In this document: positions 56,473 through 64,000 of the stretch, piece after piece
How positions within the stretch are numbered: the first letter of the stretch is position 1
How the letters are laid out: every line of letters begins with the position of its first letter
DNA from: an uncultured bacterium
GTDB taxonomy: Bacteria > Oederibacteriota > PGYV01 > Palsa-1178
Assembly: GCA_937889595.1 (NCBI GenBank)
Contig: CALAOR010000079.1
Location: forward strand, 107,117-171,116
Reading direction: 5' to 3'
DNA length: 64,000 nt
The notes under the pieces: model-generated
Database searches by the model: none
What the model saw: the letters and a program-made list of their open reading frames with translations, nothing else
Told to the model about the DNA's origin: nothing
Translations under genes and position numbers: made by a program

Positions 56473-58584
56473 ATGGAAAAGAATGTTGCAGGAGTGACGG
56501 AAATTTTTGGATGTAATGTATTCAGCGACAGAGTAATGAAAGAAAGGCTTCCCAAGGCGGTCTACAAATCATTCAAAAAGTCAATTGATGAGGGCAAACA
56601 GCTTACGCCGGATGTTGCGAATGTTATAGCAAATTCGATGAAGGACTGGGCCGTGGAAAAAGGCGCCACCCACTACACACACTGGTTCCAGCCTTTAACG
56701 GGCATCACAGCTGAAAAACATGATGCTTTCATCTCTCCTGTCGGCGACGGTGAGATTGTTCTTGAGTTCTCGGGAAAACAGCTCATACAGGGCGAACCTG
56801 ATGCTTCTTCATTTCCCTCAGGCGGACTGCGCGCCACATTTGAGGCCCGCGGATACACGGCATGGGACCCTACAGTACCTGCATTCGTTAAAGATAACGC
56901 GGTCGGCGACGTTACCTTATTCATACCAACAGCTTTTTATTCTTACACCGGCGTTGCGCTCGATAAAAAAATTCCTGTACTACGTTCTATTGACGCAGTT
57001 TCAAAACAGGCGTTAAGAGTGCTAAAAGCCCTCGGCAATACAGTAACCAAAAAAGTTGTCGCGACACTCGGACCTGAACAGGAATACTTCCTGGTTGACA
57101 AAAGCTTGTTCTTAAAGAGACTTGATCTTCAATTGACCGGCAGAACGCTTTTCGGCGCCCCTTCTCCCAAAGGACAGGAGCTCGAGGACCAGTATTTTGG
57201 CACCATAAAAGACAATGTATCGGCATTCATGGCCGATCTGGACACTGAAATGTGGAAACTCGGTATTTATTCAAAAACAAGACATAACGAAGTGGCTCCC
57301 GCGCAGTTTGAGAATGCGCCTGTGTTCTCGACGCTCAATATGGCTGTTGATCATAACCAGCTGACCATGGAACTTATGCAGAAGATAGCATTAAGACATG
57401 ATCTGGTATGCCTGCTCCACGAGAAACCCTACCGGGGCATTAACGGCTCGGGCAAGCATAATAACTGGTCCCTGGGAACAGACGATGGATTGAACCTGCT
57501 TGAACCGGGAGACAACCCGCATGACAACATGCAGTTCCTTACATTCTTAGCGGGCGTTATCAGGGCCGTTGACAGGCACGCTGACATGCTGCGCGGCGCC
57601 TGCGCAACAGCCGGACAGGACCACAGGCTCGGCGCCAACGAAGCCCCCCCCGCCATTATCTCAGTGTTCCTTGGGGACATGCTCGGCGAGATATTTGAGA
57701 AACTTGGCAAAGGCGAAAAGTATGTCTCAAAAGGCGTTGCATTTACAGACGTCGGAGTTGACGCGCTGCCTTCCTTCCCCAAAGATAATTCCGACAGGAA
57801 CAGGACGTCGCCTTTTGCTTTCACCGGGAACAAATTCGAGTTCAGGATGGTGGGATCCGCAATGTCATGCGCCGGCCCCATGCTGATACTGAATACCGCT
57901 GTTGCCGAGTCGCTCGATGATATAGCGAACAGGCTTGAAAAATCAAAAGATGTAAAGGCCGAAGTTGCGGCGATCCTGAAAGAAGTTTACAAGGAAAACA
58001 GCAGGATCATATTCAACGGCAACAACTATTCGGCCGAATGGGAAAAAGAAGCCGCAAAACGCGGCCTGCCGAACGTGAAAAATTCGGTTGACGCCCACAA
58101 GGCCCTTATTACCGCTAAAGCCGAGGGTGTTCTTGTAAAATACGGAGTGCTTTCAAAAGAAGAACTGCACAGCCGCTACGAGATCTATATTGAGACATAT
58201 TCCAAAGTCATTAACATCGAGGCAAACACCGCTATTAACATGGTAAGCACGCTGTTTATACCGGCCGCGATCAAATACACAACTATACTTGCCGATTCCA
58301 TAGCCAAAGTTAAATCCGCCGGCGGCAGCGCGTCAACCCAGGAGGCTATTTTAAAAATGGTTTCTTCCCTGCTTGACTCAGTTTCCAAAAAACTCATGTC
58401 CACTATCGACGCGAGGGCCAAAGCCGCTGATATTTCGGATGCAGTGAAAAAAGCAGAAGCATATAGGGATAATGTTTTCTCAGTCTATACTTCTTTGAGG
58501 GACGATGTTGACGCCCTTGAAGCGCTGGTTCCCGCGGAATTATGGCCTGTGCCGACTTACGCGGACCTGCTGTTTAAACTGTAG
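56473..58584 (+). CDS. glnN: Glutamine synthetase type III
   Basis: A 703-residue GSIII, much longer than the roughly 470-residue type I. The N-terminal GSIII block ([20 protein letters not shown]) is present. Catalytic-domain motifs are [60 protein letters not shown], and the ATP-binding [13 protein letters not shown]. The C-terminal 150 residues are helical, as in the family. An AGGAG site precedes the ATG. Expression is predicted to be sigma-54 dependent. It is the ammonia-assimilating enzyme fed by the Amt transporters downstream. Confidence 0.96.
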   Translation: MEKNVAGVTEIFGCNVFSDRVMKERLPKAVYKSFKKSIDEGKQLTPDVANVIANSMKDWAVEKGATHYTHWFQPLTGITAEKHDAFISPVGDGEIVLEFSGKQLIQGEPDASSFPSGGLRATFEARGYTAWDPTVPAFVKDNAVGDVTLFIPTAFYSYTGVALDKKIPVLRSIDAVSKQALRVLKALGNTVTKKVVATLGPEQEYFLVDKSLFLKRLDLQLTGRTLFGAPSPKGQELEDQYFGTIKDNVSAFMADLDTEMWKLGIYSKTRHNEVAPAQFENAPVFSTLNMAVDHNQLTMELMQKIALRHDLVCLLHEKPYRGINGSGKHNNWSLGTDDGLNLLEPGDNPHDNMQFLTFLAGVIRAVDRHADMLRGACATAGQDHRLGANEAPPAIISVFLGDMLGEIFEKLGKGEKYVSKGVAFTDVGVDALPSFPKDNSDRNRTSPFAFTGNKFEFRMVGSAMSCAGPMLILNTAVAESLDDIANRLEKSKDVKAEVAAILKEVYKENSRIIFNGNNYSAEWEKEAAKRGLPNVKNSVDAHKALITAKAEGVLVKYGVLSKEELHSRYEIYIETYSKVINIEANTAINMVSTLFIPAAIKYTTILADSIAKVKSAGGSASTQEAILKMVSSLLDSVSKKLMSTIDARAKAADISDAVKKAEAYRDNVFSVYTSLRDDVDALEALVPAELWPVPTYADLLFKL

Positions 58585-58601
58585 AACCATAAAAGCTATA
58601 A

Positions 58602-58630
58602 CCCCGGGGCGGTGATGAACTGCCCCGGGG
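58602..58630 (+). terminator. Hairpin after the glutamine synthetase gene
   Basis: CCCCGGGGC (58602-58610) pairs with GCCCCGGGG (58622-58630) around an 11-base loop, 18 bases after the stop codon. The following bases are ATTATGTTCTTGTTT, only loosely T-rich, so partial read-through to amtB is possible. Confidence 0.65.
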
Positions 58631-58677
58631 ATTATGTTCTTGTTTGATATAAAAACTAAGGCAAAACATCCAGCAGC

Positions 58678-58880
58678 GGGCCGACACATAGGTCGGCCCC
58701 TACACAGGTAAAACATCCAGGTAATATTATGGATATTTCATATCCATAATATTACCTGGATCCCTTCTACTTCGACGCCGACTTGGCCCCGCAGTGCCGA
58801 CACTGCGGGGCCGCTAATTTTCGTTTGAAGTGGAAGGACTTAGAGAGGCCCTGTCGGAAGGGCCGTTGAATCCTAAAATT
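58678..58880. repeat. Cluster of perfect palindromes between glnN and amtB
   Basis: Several strong inverted repeats in series: GGGCCGAC-6-GTCGGCCC (58678-58699); a perfect 21-base-arm palindrome with 5-base loop at 58715-58761 (left arm starts ATCCAGGTAATATTATGG); GGCCCCGCAGTG-4-CACTGCGGGGCC (58785-58812); and GGCCCTGTCGGAAGGGCC at about 58847-58864. AAAACATCCAG is directly repeated at 58663 and 58710. The 352-base gap holds no gene and no sigma-54 consensus. Confidence 0.8.
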
Positions 58881-58936
58881 TCTTTATTTGGTTCCGTCGA
58901 ATGTCAGAAGGGACACTACATCGGGGAGGAACAATA

Positions 58937-60238
58937 ATGAAGAGATTTTTGTTCGTTTTATCTTTATTTGTATTGGTTTTATCGTCCTGTTTGTCAGCGG
59001 AAACAGCCGCACCTGTAACCGGCAATTCCGGCAACATCGCATGGATGCTCGTTTCATCCGCGCTGGTGCTTCTCATGACGCCCGGGCTTGCTTTTTTCTA
59101 CGGCGGGCTTGTACGCAGAAAGAACATTTTGGGCATTCTTATGCAGTGTTTCATGGCTGTCGCCCTCATCAGTATTCAATGGGTGCTGTTTGGCTATTCC
59201 CTCGCGTTTGCGCCCGGCAATGATTTTATCGGCGGATTATCCTATCTTGGACTTAAACATGTAGGCATGGAACCCGGCCCTTTTTCACCGGCAATACCAC
59301 ATCAGGCATTCATGATCTTCCAGATGATGTTTGCCATCATTACCCCCGCGCTTATTATCGGCGCATTTGCGGAAAGAATGAAGTTCTCCGCTTATCTTAT
59401 ATTTTCCCTCCTATGGGCCACGCTTGTTTATGACCCTCTCTGCCACTGGGTCTGGGGCGGAGGCTGGATGGCGAAAATGGGCGTCATGGATTTTGCCGGC
59501 GGCATAGTGGTTCATATCAGCGCGGGTTTTGCCGCGCTTGTAACTGCGATTGTGATCGGTAAAAGACGGAACCACACCGCGGTTCCCACACCGCACAATA
59601 TGCCTTTTACGGTTTTAGGGGCCGGTCTTTTATGGTTCGGATGGTTCGGCTTTAATGCCGGAAGCGCTCTCGCCGCCAACGGCGTCGCCATAAGCGCGTT
59701 TTTATCCACAAACACCGCAGCCGCGGCCGCTGCGCTTACCTGGGCATTTATTGAATGGAAAACAACAGGCAGGCCCACCATGCTTGGCACCGCAACAGGC
59801 GCCATAGCGGGCCTTGCGACAGTAACACCGGCCTCAGGTTTTATCAGCGTTATTCCGGCTATTATTATAGGCATCACAACATCCATAATATGTTACATGG
59901 CTGTCAGTATAATAAAACCAATGTTCAACTATGACGATACTCTCGACGCGTTTGGAGTACACGGCATCGGCGGGCTGGTCGGGACACTGATGACCGGTTT
60001 ATTTGCATCAACCGCCATAAACCCCGCCGGAGCAAACGGCCTTTTTTACGGCAACGCAAAACAGTTCGGTATACAGTGTATAGCGGTATTAACCTCTGTC
60101 GGCTTTACGGTCATAATGACATTTGTCCTTTATAAACTTGTTGATCTTACTATCGGGGTAAGGGTTGAAGATAAAAAAGAAGTGCTCGGCCTTGACGTCA
60201 GCGAACATAATGAAAGAGCGTATACGTTAATTGAATAA
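58937..60238 (+). CDS. amtB: Ammonium transporter (Amt family), copy 1
   Basis: 433 residues from 58937 (MKRFLFVLSLFV), with GGGGAGGA 6-7 bases upstream. A cleavable signal peptide (LSSCLSAETAAP) precedes 11 transmembrane segments, so the mature N terminus is external. Family signatures are LMTPGLAFFYGGLVRRKN, the phenylalanine gate region, and the twin pore histidines in GGIVVHISAGFAALV and FGVHGIGGLVGTLMTG. The C-terminal tail (KKEVLGLDVSEHNERAY) keeps the region that binds GlnK. The paired glnK begins 54 bases later. Confidence 0.95.
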   Translation: MKRFLFVLSLFVLVLSSCLSAETAAPVTGNSGNIAWMLVSSALVLLMTPGLAFFYGGLVRRKNILGILMQCFMAVALISIQWVLFGYSLAFAPGNDFIGGLSYLGLKHVGMEPGPFSPAIPHQAFMIFQMMFAIITPALIIGAFAERMKFSAYLIFSLLWATLVYDPLCHWVWGGGWMAKMGVMDFAGGIVVHISAGFAALVTAIVIGKRRNHTAVPTPHNMPFTVLGAGLLWFGWFGFNAGSALAANGVAISAFLSTNTAAAAAALTWAFIEWKTTGRPTMLGTATGAIAGLATVTPASGFISVIPAIIIGITTSIICYMAVSIIKPMFNYDDTLDAFGVHGIGGLVGTLMTGLFASTAINPAGANGLFYGNAKQFGIQCIAVLTSVGFTVIMTFVLYKLVDLTIGVRVEDKKEVLGLDVSEHNERAYTLIE

Positions 60239-60292
60239 CCCATTCTGTATCCGGCATTTTTAGCCACATAATTTAAAATGGAGGTGTAGTAT

Positions 60293-60634
60293 ATGAAACT
60301 CGTTATCGCCATCATCCAGCCCCATAAGCTGGAGGAAGTAAAACAGGAGCTATATAAAGCCGATGTCCATCTTTTAACGGTTAATGAAGTGCTCGGCCAC
60401 GGAAGGCAAAAAGGCATCACTGAAGTGTACAGGGGCGTCAGGGAATCAGGAAATCTGCTAAGGAAAATACGCCTGGAAATCGCGGTTAACGACGACTTTT
60501 TAAAACCAACTATCGAAGCGATAACCAAAGGCGCCTATACGGGAGAGACCGGCGACGGCAAAATATTCGTGCTGCCGCTTGAAGAGTGCATAAGGATAAG
60601 GACAAATGAAACCGGGAATGTGGCGATAGGTTAA
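60293..60634 (+). CDS. glnK: PII signal protein GlnK, copy 1
   Basis: A 113-residue PII protein expected to bind ATP/ADP and 2-oxoglutarate and to gate the adjacent Amt[18 protein letters not shown] and the B-loop [22 protein letters not shown] are conserved. The T-loop reads [24 protein letters not shown]: Tyr46 is present but the uridylylation Tyr51 of enteric PII is replaced (EVYRGVRES instead of ELYRGAEYM). Control by uridylylation is therefore unlikely. It is nearly identical to copy 2 at 63438. Confidence 0.95.
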   Translation: MKLVIAIIQPHKLEEVKQELYKADVHLLTVNEVLGHGRQKGITEVYRGVRESGNLLRKIRLEIAVNDDFLKPTIEAITKGAYTGETGDGKIFVLPLEECIRIRTNETGNVAIG

Positions 60635-60808
60635 TAGGTTTTATTATAATAACCTTCCAAGCATGCTGATCAAATCTCGAATTTCAAATCTCAAACGGGA
60701 CGAGTAGGCTAAAAGGCCAGTTTCAAACAAGGCTCGAAATTTGAGAGTCGAGATTTGACCGCGCCGACTTCGAATTATAATATATTATTGAAGTCGGTGC
60801 TAGGCCAT

Positions 60809-60838
60809 AAAAAAATCCCGCGCAAGCGGGCTTTTTTT
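60809..60838. terminator. Bidirectional-looking hairpin terminator
   Basis: An A-run, CCCGC, GCAA tetraloop, GCGGG and then a seven-T run. It can terminate plus-strand transcription from glnK1. Its mirror A-run would also serve a minus-strand transcript ending at the tRNA remnant. Confidence 0.8.
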
Positions 60839-60839
60839 A

Positions 60840-60868
60840 TGGCGGGGGTGACGAGGATCGAACTCACA
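60840..60868 (-). pseudogene. 3' end fragment of a tRNA gene
   Basis: Minus strand: a T-arm containing GAGTTCGATCCTC, then the acceptor 3' strand CACCCCC, discriminator G and encoded CCA. No matching 5' acceptor strand (GGGGGTG), D arm or anticodon arm is found in the following 70 bases. This is the part of a tRNA usually duplicated at the attachment sites of integrative elements. No integrase gene is near it in the window. Confidence 0.6.
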
Positions 60869-61070
60869 CTTTGCTGCTTAAAAATACAGATTTCAGTCAA
60901 TATAGACTCAAACATGTGCCAACCATTTAATCGAAAACAAATATATCAGTTATAAAAACCTTGAATTTTTGCCTATATTTTAATCATTTTTTATGCTGTT
61001 GTCTATAATTTAACCACATGTTTGTTAATTGTATGCTAATTAACCGTGATTTTACAGCGTTTTCAATTTG

Positions 61071-61087
61071 TGGCACGCTATATGCTT
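61071..61087 (+). promoter_or_regulatory. Sigma-54 promoter of the barrel-amtB2-glnK2 operon
   Basis: TGGCACGCTATATGCTT: GG at 61072-61073 and GC at 61084-61085 are 10 bases apart, and TGGCACG is a perfect -24 element. The start would be near 61097, giving a 33-base leader to an 18-codon ORF. Confidence 0.88.
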
Positions 61088-61129
61088 TATTCATCGTGTG
61101 CTTTCAAATAAATTTAAGGAGGTGCTGTA

Positions 61130-61186
61130 ATGAAGATGTTACTGAACCTGCTGATCTTTCTCAAGGATTATTTCGCTGTATATTAA
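61130..61186 (+). CDS. 18-residue hydrophobic small protein or leader peptide
   Basis: Encodes MKMLLNLLIFLKDYFAVY. A perfect AAGGAGG lies 7-8 bases before the ATG and the ORF begins just after the predicted sigma-54 transcription start. The peptide is amphipathic and hydrophobic enough to associate with the membrane. It ends 30 bases before the barrel protein gene. It could be a translated leader or a small membrane peptide. It is not a known attenuator type. Confidence 0.55.
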   Translation: MKMLLNLLIFLKDYFAVY

Positions 61187-61216
61187 GACAAAAAAAACTA
61201 AAAAGGAGGCAAGAAA

Positions 61217-61978
61217 ATGGACAAAAAAGCGTTAAGAAATCTGACTTATGCTTTAGCTTTTGCAACACTGCTTTCAGGGAGCCTGTTGGAGGCCACGCCC
61301 TCGACAGTCTACTGGACCCCCTGCACGACCTATTTCCAGCCCTTTATGAAGGGGCACATAGGGTACGATACTTATGTCAGGGACATCAACATGCTCCCGG
61401 TCGATTATGGTTTTACCGTGGGAGTGCTTCCTTTTAAGGAAATACAGGCTGAGATCGGTTATGACGCGCTGCTCCCGTCAGGCCTGGGCATCTCAACGCA
61501 GACGGTACATTACGTCAACGCGAAGATCGGGTGGGGCGAAAATGCCCTGCTTCCCGTGGGATTTGCGGCGGGTATTTTCAATGTTGGTTTTGTCAAAGAC
61601 GTGACTGATTACAATGTTTGCTACGCTGTAATCCAGAAAACATTTGACAATATCGGCACATTTGCGGCCGGCGGATACACGGGTAATAAAAAACTGCTTG
61701 TGGACGAGAGCGGCAACCCGGACAATAACGGGTTCATGCTCGCGTACACGTCACCACAATTCAGCAAGTTCATCATTGCCGCCGACTATTTCAGCGGCAA
61801 GAACACACTGTCGGCTGTCGGCGGCGGGGTATATATATACTTCGCTGATAACGTAACACTTCTTACCGGTCCCGTATTCCCGCTTGCAAAGACATTTGTC
61901 GGCGGAAGCAATATGACCTGGACTGTCCAGCTTGATATTGATTTTGACATGATGCCCGCGCAAACGGCGTCAAAATAA
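61217..61978 (+). CDS. Predicted outer-membrane beta-barrel protein of the amt operon
   Basis: 253 residues with a signal peptide (ALAFATLLSGSLLEA, cleavage near residue 26). It has repeated amphipathic strands (VYWTPCTTYFQPFM, GFTVGVLPFKEIQAEIGYDAL, VHYVNAKIGWGENALLPVGFAAGIF, FIIAADYFSG, GGGVYIYFADNVTLLTGPVF), ending in a strand FDMM before a short tail. Many Gly/aromatic alternations support a porin-like barrel. AAGGAGG precedes the start. Sigma-54 control and the position just before amtB2 suggest a channel for ammonium or another nitrogen source across the outer membrane (inference). I do not recognise a named family. Confidence 0.7.
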   Translation: MDKKALRNLTYALAFATLLSGSLLEATPSTVYWTPCTTYFQPFMKGHIGYDTYVRDINMLPVDYGFTVGVLPFKEIQAEIGYDALLPSGLGISTQTVHYVNAKIGWGENALLPVGFAAGIFNVGFVKDVTDYNVCYAVIQKTFDNIGTFAAGGYTGNKKLLVDESGNPDNNGFMLAYTSPQFSKFIIAADYFSGKNTLSAVGGGVYIYFADNVTLLTGPVFPLAKTFVGGSNMTWTVQLDIDFDMMPAQTASK

Positions 61979-61999
61979 AATGAAAGGAAGGCGATTAAC

Positions 62000-63355
62000 A
62001 TGAAAAAAATTCTTATGTTCCTTATGTTGACGGTTTCAATTCTTGGTTTTACGGGTTTGGTTATGGCTGATACCACAACCGCACCAGCCACGATGGCAAC
62101 TGCTGCCCCGGTAACGGCTCCCGCGCCTGTAATCAGCGCCGGAGACACCGCCTGGGTGCTTATGTCTGCGGCACTGGTTATGCTTATGACTCCCGGGCTT
62201 GCTTTCTTTTACGGCGGATTGGTCCGCAAAAAGAACATGCTCAGCGTGTTAATGCAGTGCATGCTTGCTCTCGCAGTAATAAGCGTTCAGTGGGTTTTGT
62301 ACGGTTATTCGCTTGCGTTCCACCCCGGTGACGGCTTCTGGGGCGGGTTTGGCTGGGCCGGGCTGCATGGGGTTGGATTTGAACCATACGCTGATTACTC
62401 CGCGACTATTCCCCACCAGGCTTTTATGATATTCCAGGCTATGTTCGCTATTATCACGCCTGCGCTTATCATAGGTGCTTTCGCGGAAAGAATGAAATTT
62501 TCGTCCTTTATAATTTTCCTGCTCGCCTGGGCCACATTTGTGTACGACCCGGTTTGCCACTGGGTATGGGGCGTGGGAGGATTTGTCAGGAAGTTAGGAG
62601 CCCTTGATTTTGCAGGAGGCACGGTTGTCCACATAAACGCAGGCATCGCGGCCATAGTCACGGCTTTGTATCTTGGAAAAAGAAAAGGCCTTGCAAGCAC
62701 TCCGCCGCCCCACAACCTCCCGCTGTCTGTTTTGGGTGCGGCTTTGCTCTGGTTTGGATGGTTTGGATTCAACTCGGGAAGCGCGCTTGCCGCAAACGGC
62801 CTGGCTGTAAACGCTTTTGTTGTGACCAATACGGCCGCCGCAATGGCAGGCTTAACATGGGCCCTGCTTGACTGGATGATAATAGGCAAACCCACAATGC
62901 TCGGCACCATCACAGGAGCGGTCGCTGGCCTTGTCGCCATCACCCCTGCCGCGGGTTTTGTCGATATAACAGGTTCGATCGCTATCGGCGCCCTGGTAAG
63001 TTTGGGATGCTACTTTATGTTATCCGTAGTCAAGCCCAAGTTTGGATATGACGACTCGCTTGACGCGTTTGGCGTACACGGAATAGGCGGTATGATCGGA
63101 GCTTTAGCGACAGGATTGTTCGCCACAACCGCGGTCAATTCCGCGGGCGCAAACGGCCTGTTTAACGGCAACCCCAAACAGCTGCTGATACAGGCAATCG
63201 CAGTGGGTGTGACCGTAGTATATTCCCTGGTTATGACATTCATAATCCTTAAAGTTATAGACATGGTTATGGGCGTAAGGGTCAAGGAAAAAGATGAAGC
63301 TGTCGGCCTTGACCTCACCCAGCACCATGAAAGCGCGTATACACTTATCGAGTAA
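62000..63355 (+). CDS. amtB: Ammonium transporter (Amt family), copy 2
   Basis: 451 residues with a signal peptide (KILMFLMLTVSILGFTGLVMA) and a longer Ala/Thr/Pro-rich external N-terminal linker than copy 1. Signatures are LMTPGLAFFYGGLVRKKN, GGTVVHINAGIAAIV and FGVHGIGGMIGALATG with the pore histidines; the C-terminal tail is KDEAVGLDLTQHHESAY. It is clearly a duplicate of copy 1 but diverged in loops and in the N terminus. GGAAGG precedes the ATG. It is cotranscribed with the barrel gene (21-base gap) and glnK2. Confidence 0.95.
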   Translation: MKKILMFLMLTVSILGFTGLVMADTTTAPATMATAAPVTAPAPVISAGDTAWVLMSAALVMLMTPGLAFFYGGLVRKKNMLSVLMQCMLALAVISVQWVLYGYSLAFHPGDGFWGGFGWAGLHGVGFEPYADYSATIPHQAFMIFQAMFAIITPALIIGAFAERMKFSSFIIFLLAWATFVYDPVCHWVWGVGGFVRKLGALDFAGGTVVHINAGIAAIVTALYLGKRKGLASTPPPHNLPLSVLGAALLWFGWFGFNSGSALAANGLAVNAFVVTNTAAAMAGLTWALLDWMIIGKPTMLGTITGAVAGLVAITPAAGFVDITGSIAIGALVSLGCYFMLSVVKPKFGYDDSLDAFGVHGIGGMIGALATGLFATTAVNSAGANGLFNGNPKQLLIQAIAVGVTVVYSLVMTFIILKVIDMVMGVRVKEKDEAVGLDLTQHHESAYTLIE

Positions 63356-63437
63356 AGCCAAAATACGGATAGGAGTATGTATCACCCGGCACCCGGCACT
63401 GGATAAGCACCACATTAAATAATGGAGGTATAAAAAA

Positions 63438-63779
63438 ATGAAACTGCTCATCGCGATAATCCAGCCACATAAGCTGGAAGAGGTAAAACAGGAACTGTAT
63501 AAGGAAGAAGTGCACCTTTTAACGGTGAATGAAGTACTGGGTCACGGCAGACAAAAAGGCATAACCGAGGTTTATAGAGGAGTACGGGAGTCTGGTAATT
63601 TATTGAGAAAAATAAGGCTTGAAATCGCGGTTAACGATAATTTTGTCCAGCCGGCAATCAACGCCATCATGAAAGGCGCCCAGTCCGGAGAAACAGGCGA
63701 CGGCAAAATATTCGTACTGCCAATGGAAGAATGCATAAGGATAAGGACAGGAGAAAAAGGAAATTTAGCCATAGGATAA
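63438..63779 (+). CDS. glnK: PII signal protein GlnK, copy 2
   Basis: 113 residues, differing from copy 1 at only about a dozen positions. The T-loop is the same [18 protein letters not shown] form, without Tyr51. AATGGAGG precedes the start. Pairing with amtB2 indicates it gates that transporter; mixed trimers with copy 1 are possible. Confidence 0.95.
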   Translation: MKLLIAIIQPHKLEEVKQELYKEEVHLLTVNEVLGHGRQKGITEVYRGVRESGNLLRKIRLEIAVNDNFVQPAINAIMKGAQSGETGDGKIFVLPMEECIRIRTGEKGNLAIG

Positions 63780-63818
63780 TCTCACTTCCCTCCCCGATAA
63801 GTCGGTTGTGAGTAAAGC

Positions 63819-63853
63819 CCCCGCGGTCCGCAAGGACCGCGGGGTTTTGTTTT
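63819..63853 (+). terminator. Strong Rho-independent terminator of the second amt operon
   Basis: CCCCGCGGTCC, GCAA loop, GGACCGCGGGG, then TTTTGTTTTT. It is a perfect 11-base stem, 40 bases after the glnK2 stop. Confidence 0.92.
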
Positions 63854-64000
63854 TATGATATGTCCCTCTCCAGCTCGACTGTTTTTCCCCCGTCCCTGCT
63901 TAGAGGGGGCAAGCCCCCTCTCTACGAAGTCTAAAGCGACTTAAGTCCTTCTATAATACCTACCAAGCTTGCTAAATCTACTCTCGACTATCTACTCTCT
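63854..64000. repeat. Right edge: small palindrome and repeat shared with glnK1 downstream
   Basis: AGAGGGGGC/GCCCCCTCT forms a hairpin at 63902-63921. The sequence from about 63950 (TATAATACCTACCAAGCTTGCTAAATCT) resembles the region after glnK1 at 60647 (TATAATAACCTTCCAAGCATGC, then AAATCTCGA). A repeat unit was therefore duplicated or inserted after both glnK genes. No gene is seen. Confidence 0.5.

Larger units (their letters stand above)
60635..61129. other. Intergenic region between glnK1 and the second amt operon
   Basis: 495 bases with no convincing gene. It contains inverted repeats (60670-60758 with AAATCTCGA/TCGAGATTT arms, and 60763-60798), a terminator (60809-60838), a tRNA 3'-end remnant (60840-60868), AT-rich sequence, and the sigma-54 promoter at 61071-61087. 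A frame at 60755-60955 reads through the tRNA remnant and is not a gene. Confidence 0.6.

Noticed and set aside
60755..60955. Frame containing MAGVTRIELTLCC
   Set aside because: Classic false gene created by translating through a tRNA 3' end; the RNA remnant explains it.
1..64000. CRISPR arrays, complete rRNA or tRNA genes
   Set aside because: Looked for regularly spaced repeats and RNA signatures; none found apart from the tRNA fragment.

Overview
The window looks like a chromosome segment of an anaerobic, hydrogen-metabolising, diderm bacterium from a poorly sampled phylum. The evidence is three cytoplasmic hydrogenases with their maturation genes, a meso-diaminopimelate/lysine operon using the LL-DAP aminotransferase shortcut, predicted outer-membrane beta-barrels, type III glutamine synthetase, and a secreted protein with a very long Thr/Pro stalk and a C-terminal FlgD-like domain. 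That last style reminds me of candidate phyla such as Goldiibacteriota or Elusimicrobiota. This placement is an impression, not a measurement.

Layout. 1-543: no gene, repeats only. 544-10401 (minus): a 12-gene biosynthetic operon, in transcription order lysA, dapF, dapA, dapB, FAH-family gene, dapL, folK, deoxynucleoside kinase, panB, panC, panD and an aspartate dehydrogenase. A sigma-70-type promoter (10449-10477) and an orphan insertion-sequence end lie upstream. 10690-13459: a secreted C39-like peptidase with an overlapping upstream partner resembling a propeptide. 13599-17591: methionine synthase split into a catalytic/B12 protein and a separate reactivation protein, plus an alpha/beta hydrolase. 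17813-20391: two paralogous small secreted proteins around a sigma-54 activator with a degenerate receiver; a near-perfect sigma-54 promoter and a palindrome precede one paralogue.

20758-36772 (minus): the [FeFe]-hydrogenase region. It holds maturases hydE, hydF, hydG with aspA inserted, a four-gene hydrogenase hydC-(2Fe-2S protein)-hydB-hydA, and a second hydrogenase whose HydB is fused to a GltD-like NAD(P)H/FAD module. A divergent TetR-family gene (37073-37717) has a palindrome in its promoter spacer. 37754-50712 (minus): a NAD-linked [NiFe] hydrogenase (HoxEF fusion, HoxU, HoxY, HoxH and its protease), a histidine kinase/response regulator pair, and hypFCDEAB. Rex-like palindromes precede all three hydrogenase operons, suggesting joint control by NADH/NAD+ ratio. 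The rex gene itself is not in the window.

50976-54024: a PorV/UPF0164-like outer-membrane protein, a tiny XRE operon, a two-CW protein and a coiled-coil membrane protein lying between inverted copies of a dispersed triple-hairpin repeat. 54067-63779: nitrogen assimilation. A GAF-GAF-AAA+ sigma-54 activator diverges from type III glnA, which has a sigma-54 promoter. Then come amtB-glnK, a tRNA 3'-end remnant, and a second sigma-54 promoter driving an 18-codon ORF, a beta-barrel protein, amtB and glnK. The last 220 bases hold a strong terminator and repeats.

Together the genes describe fermentative or syntrophic redox balancing through H2, and tight nitrogen control by sigma-54 activators and PII proteins. 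No complete RNA gene, CRISPR array or intact transposase was seen.
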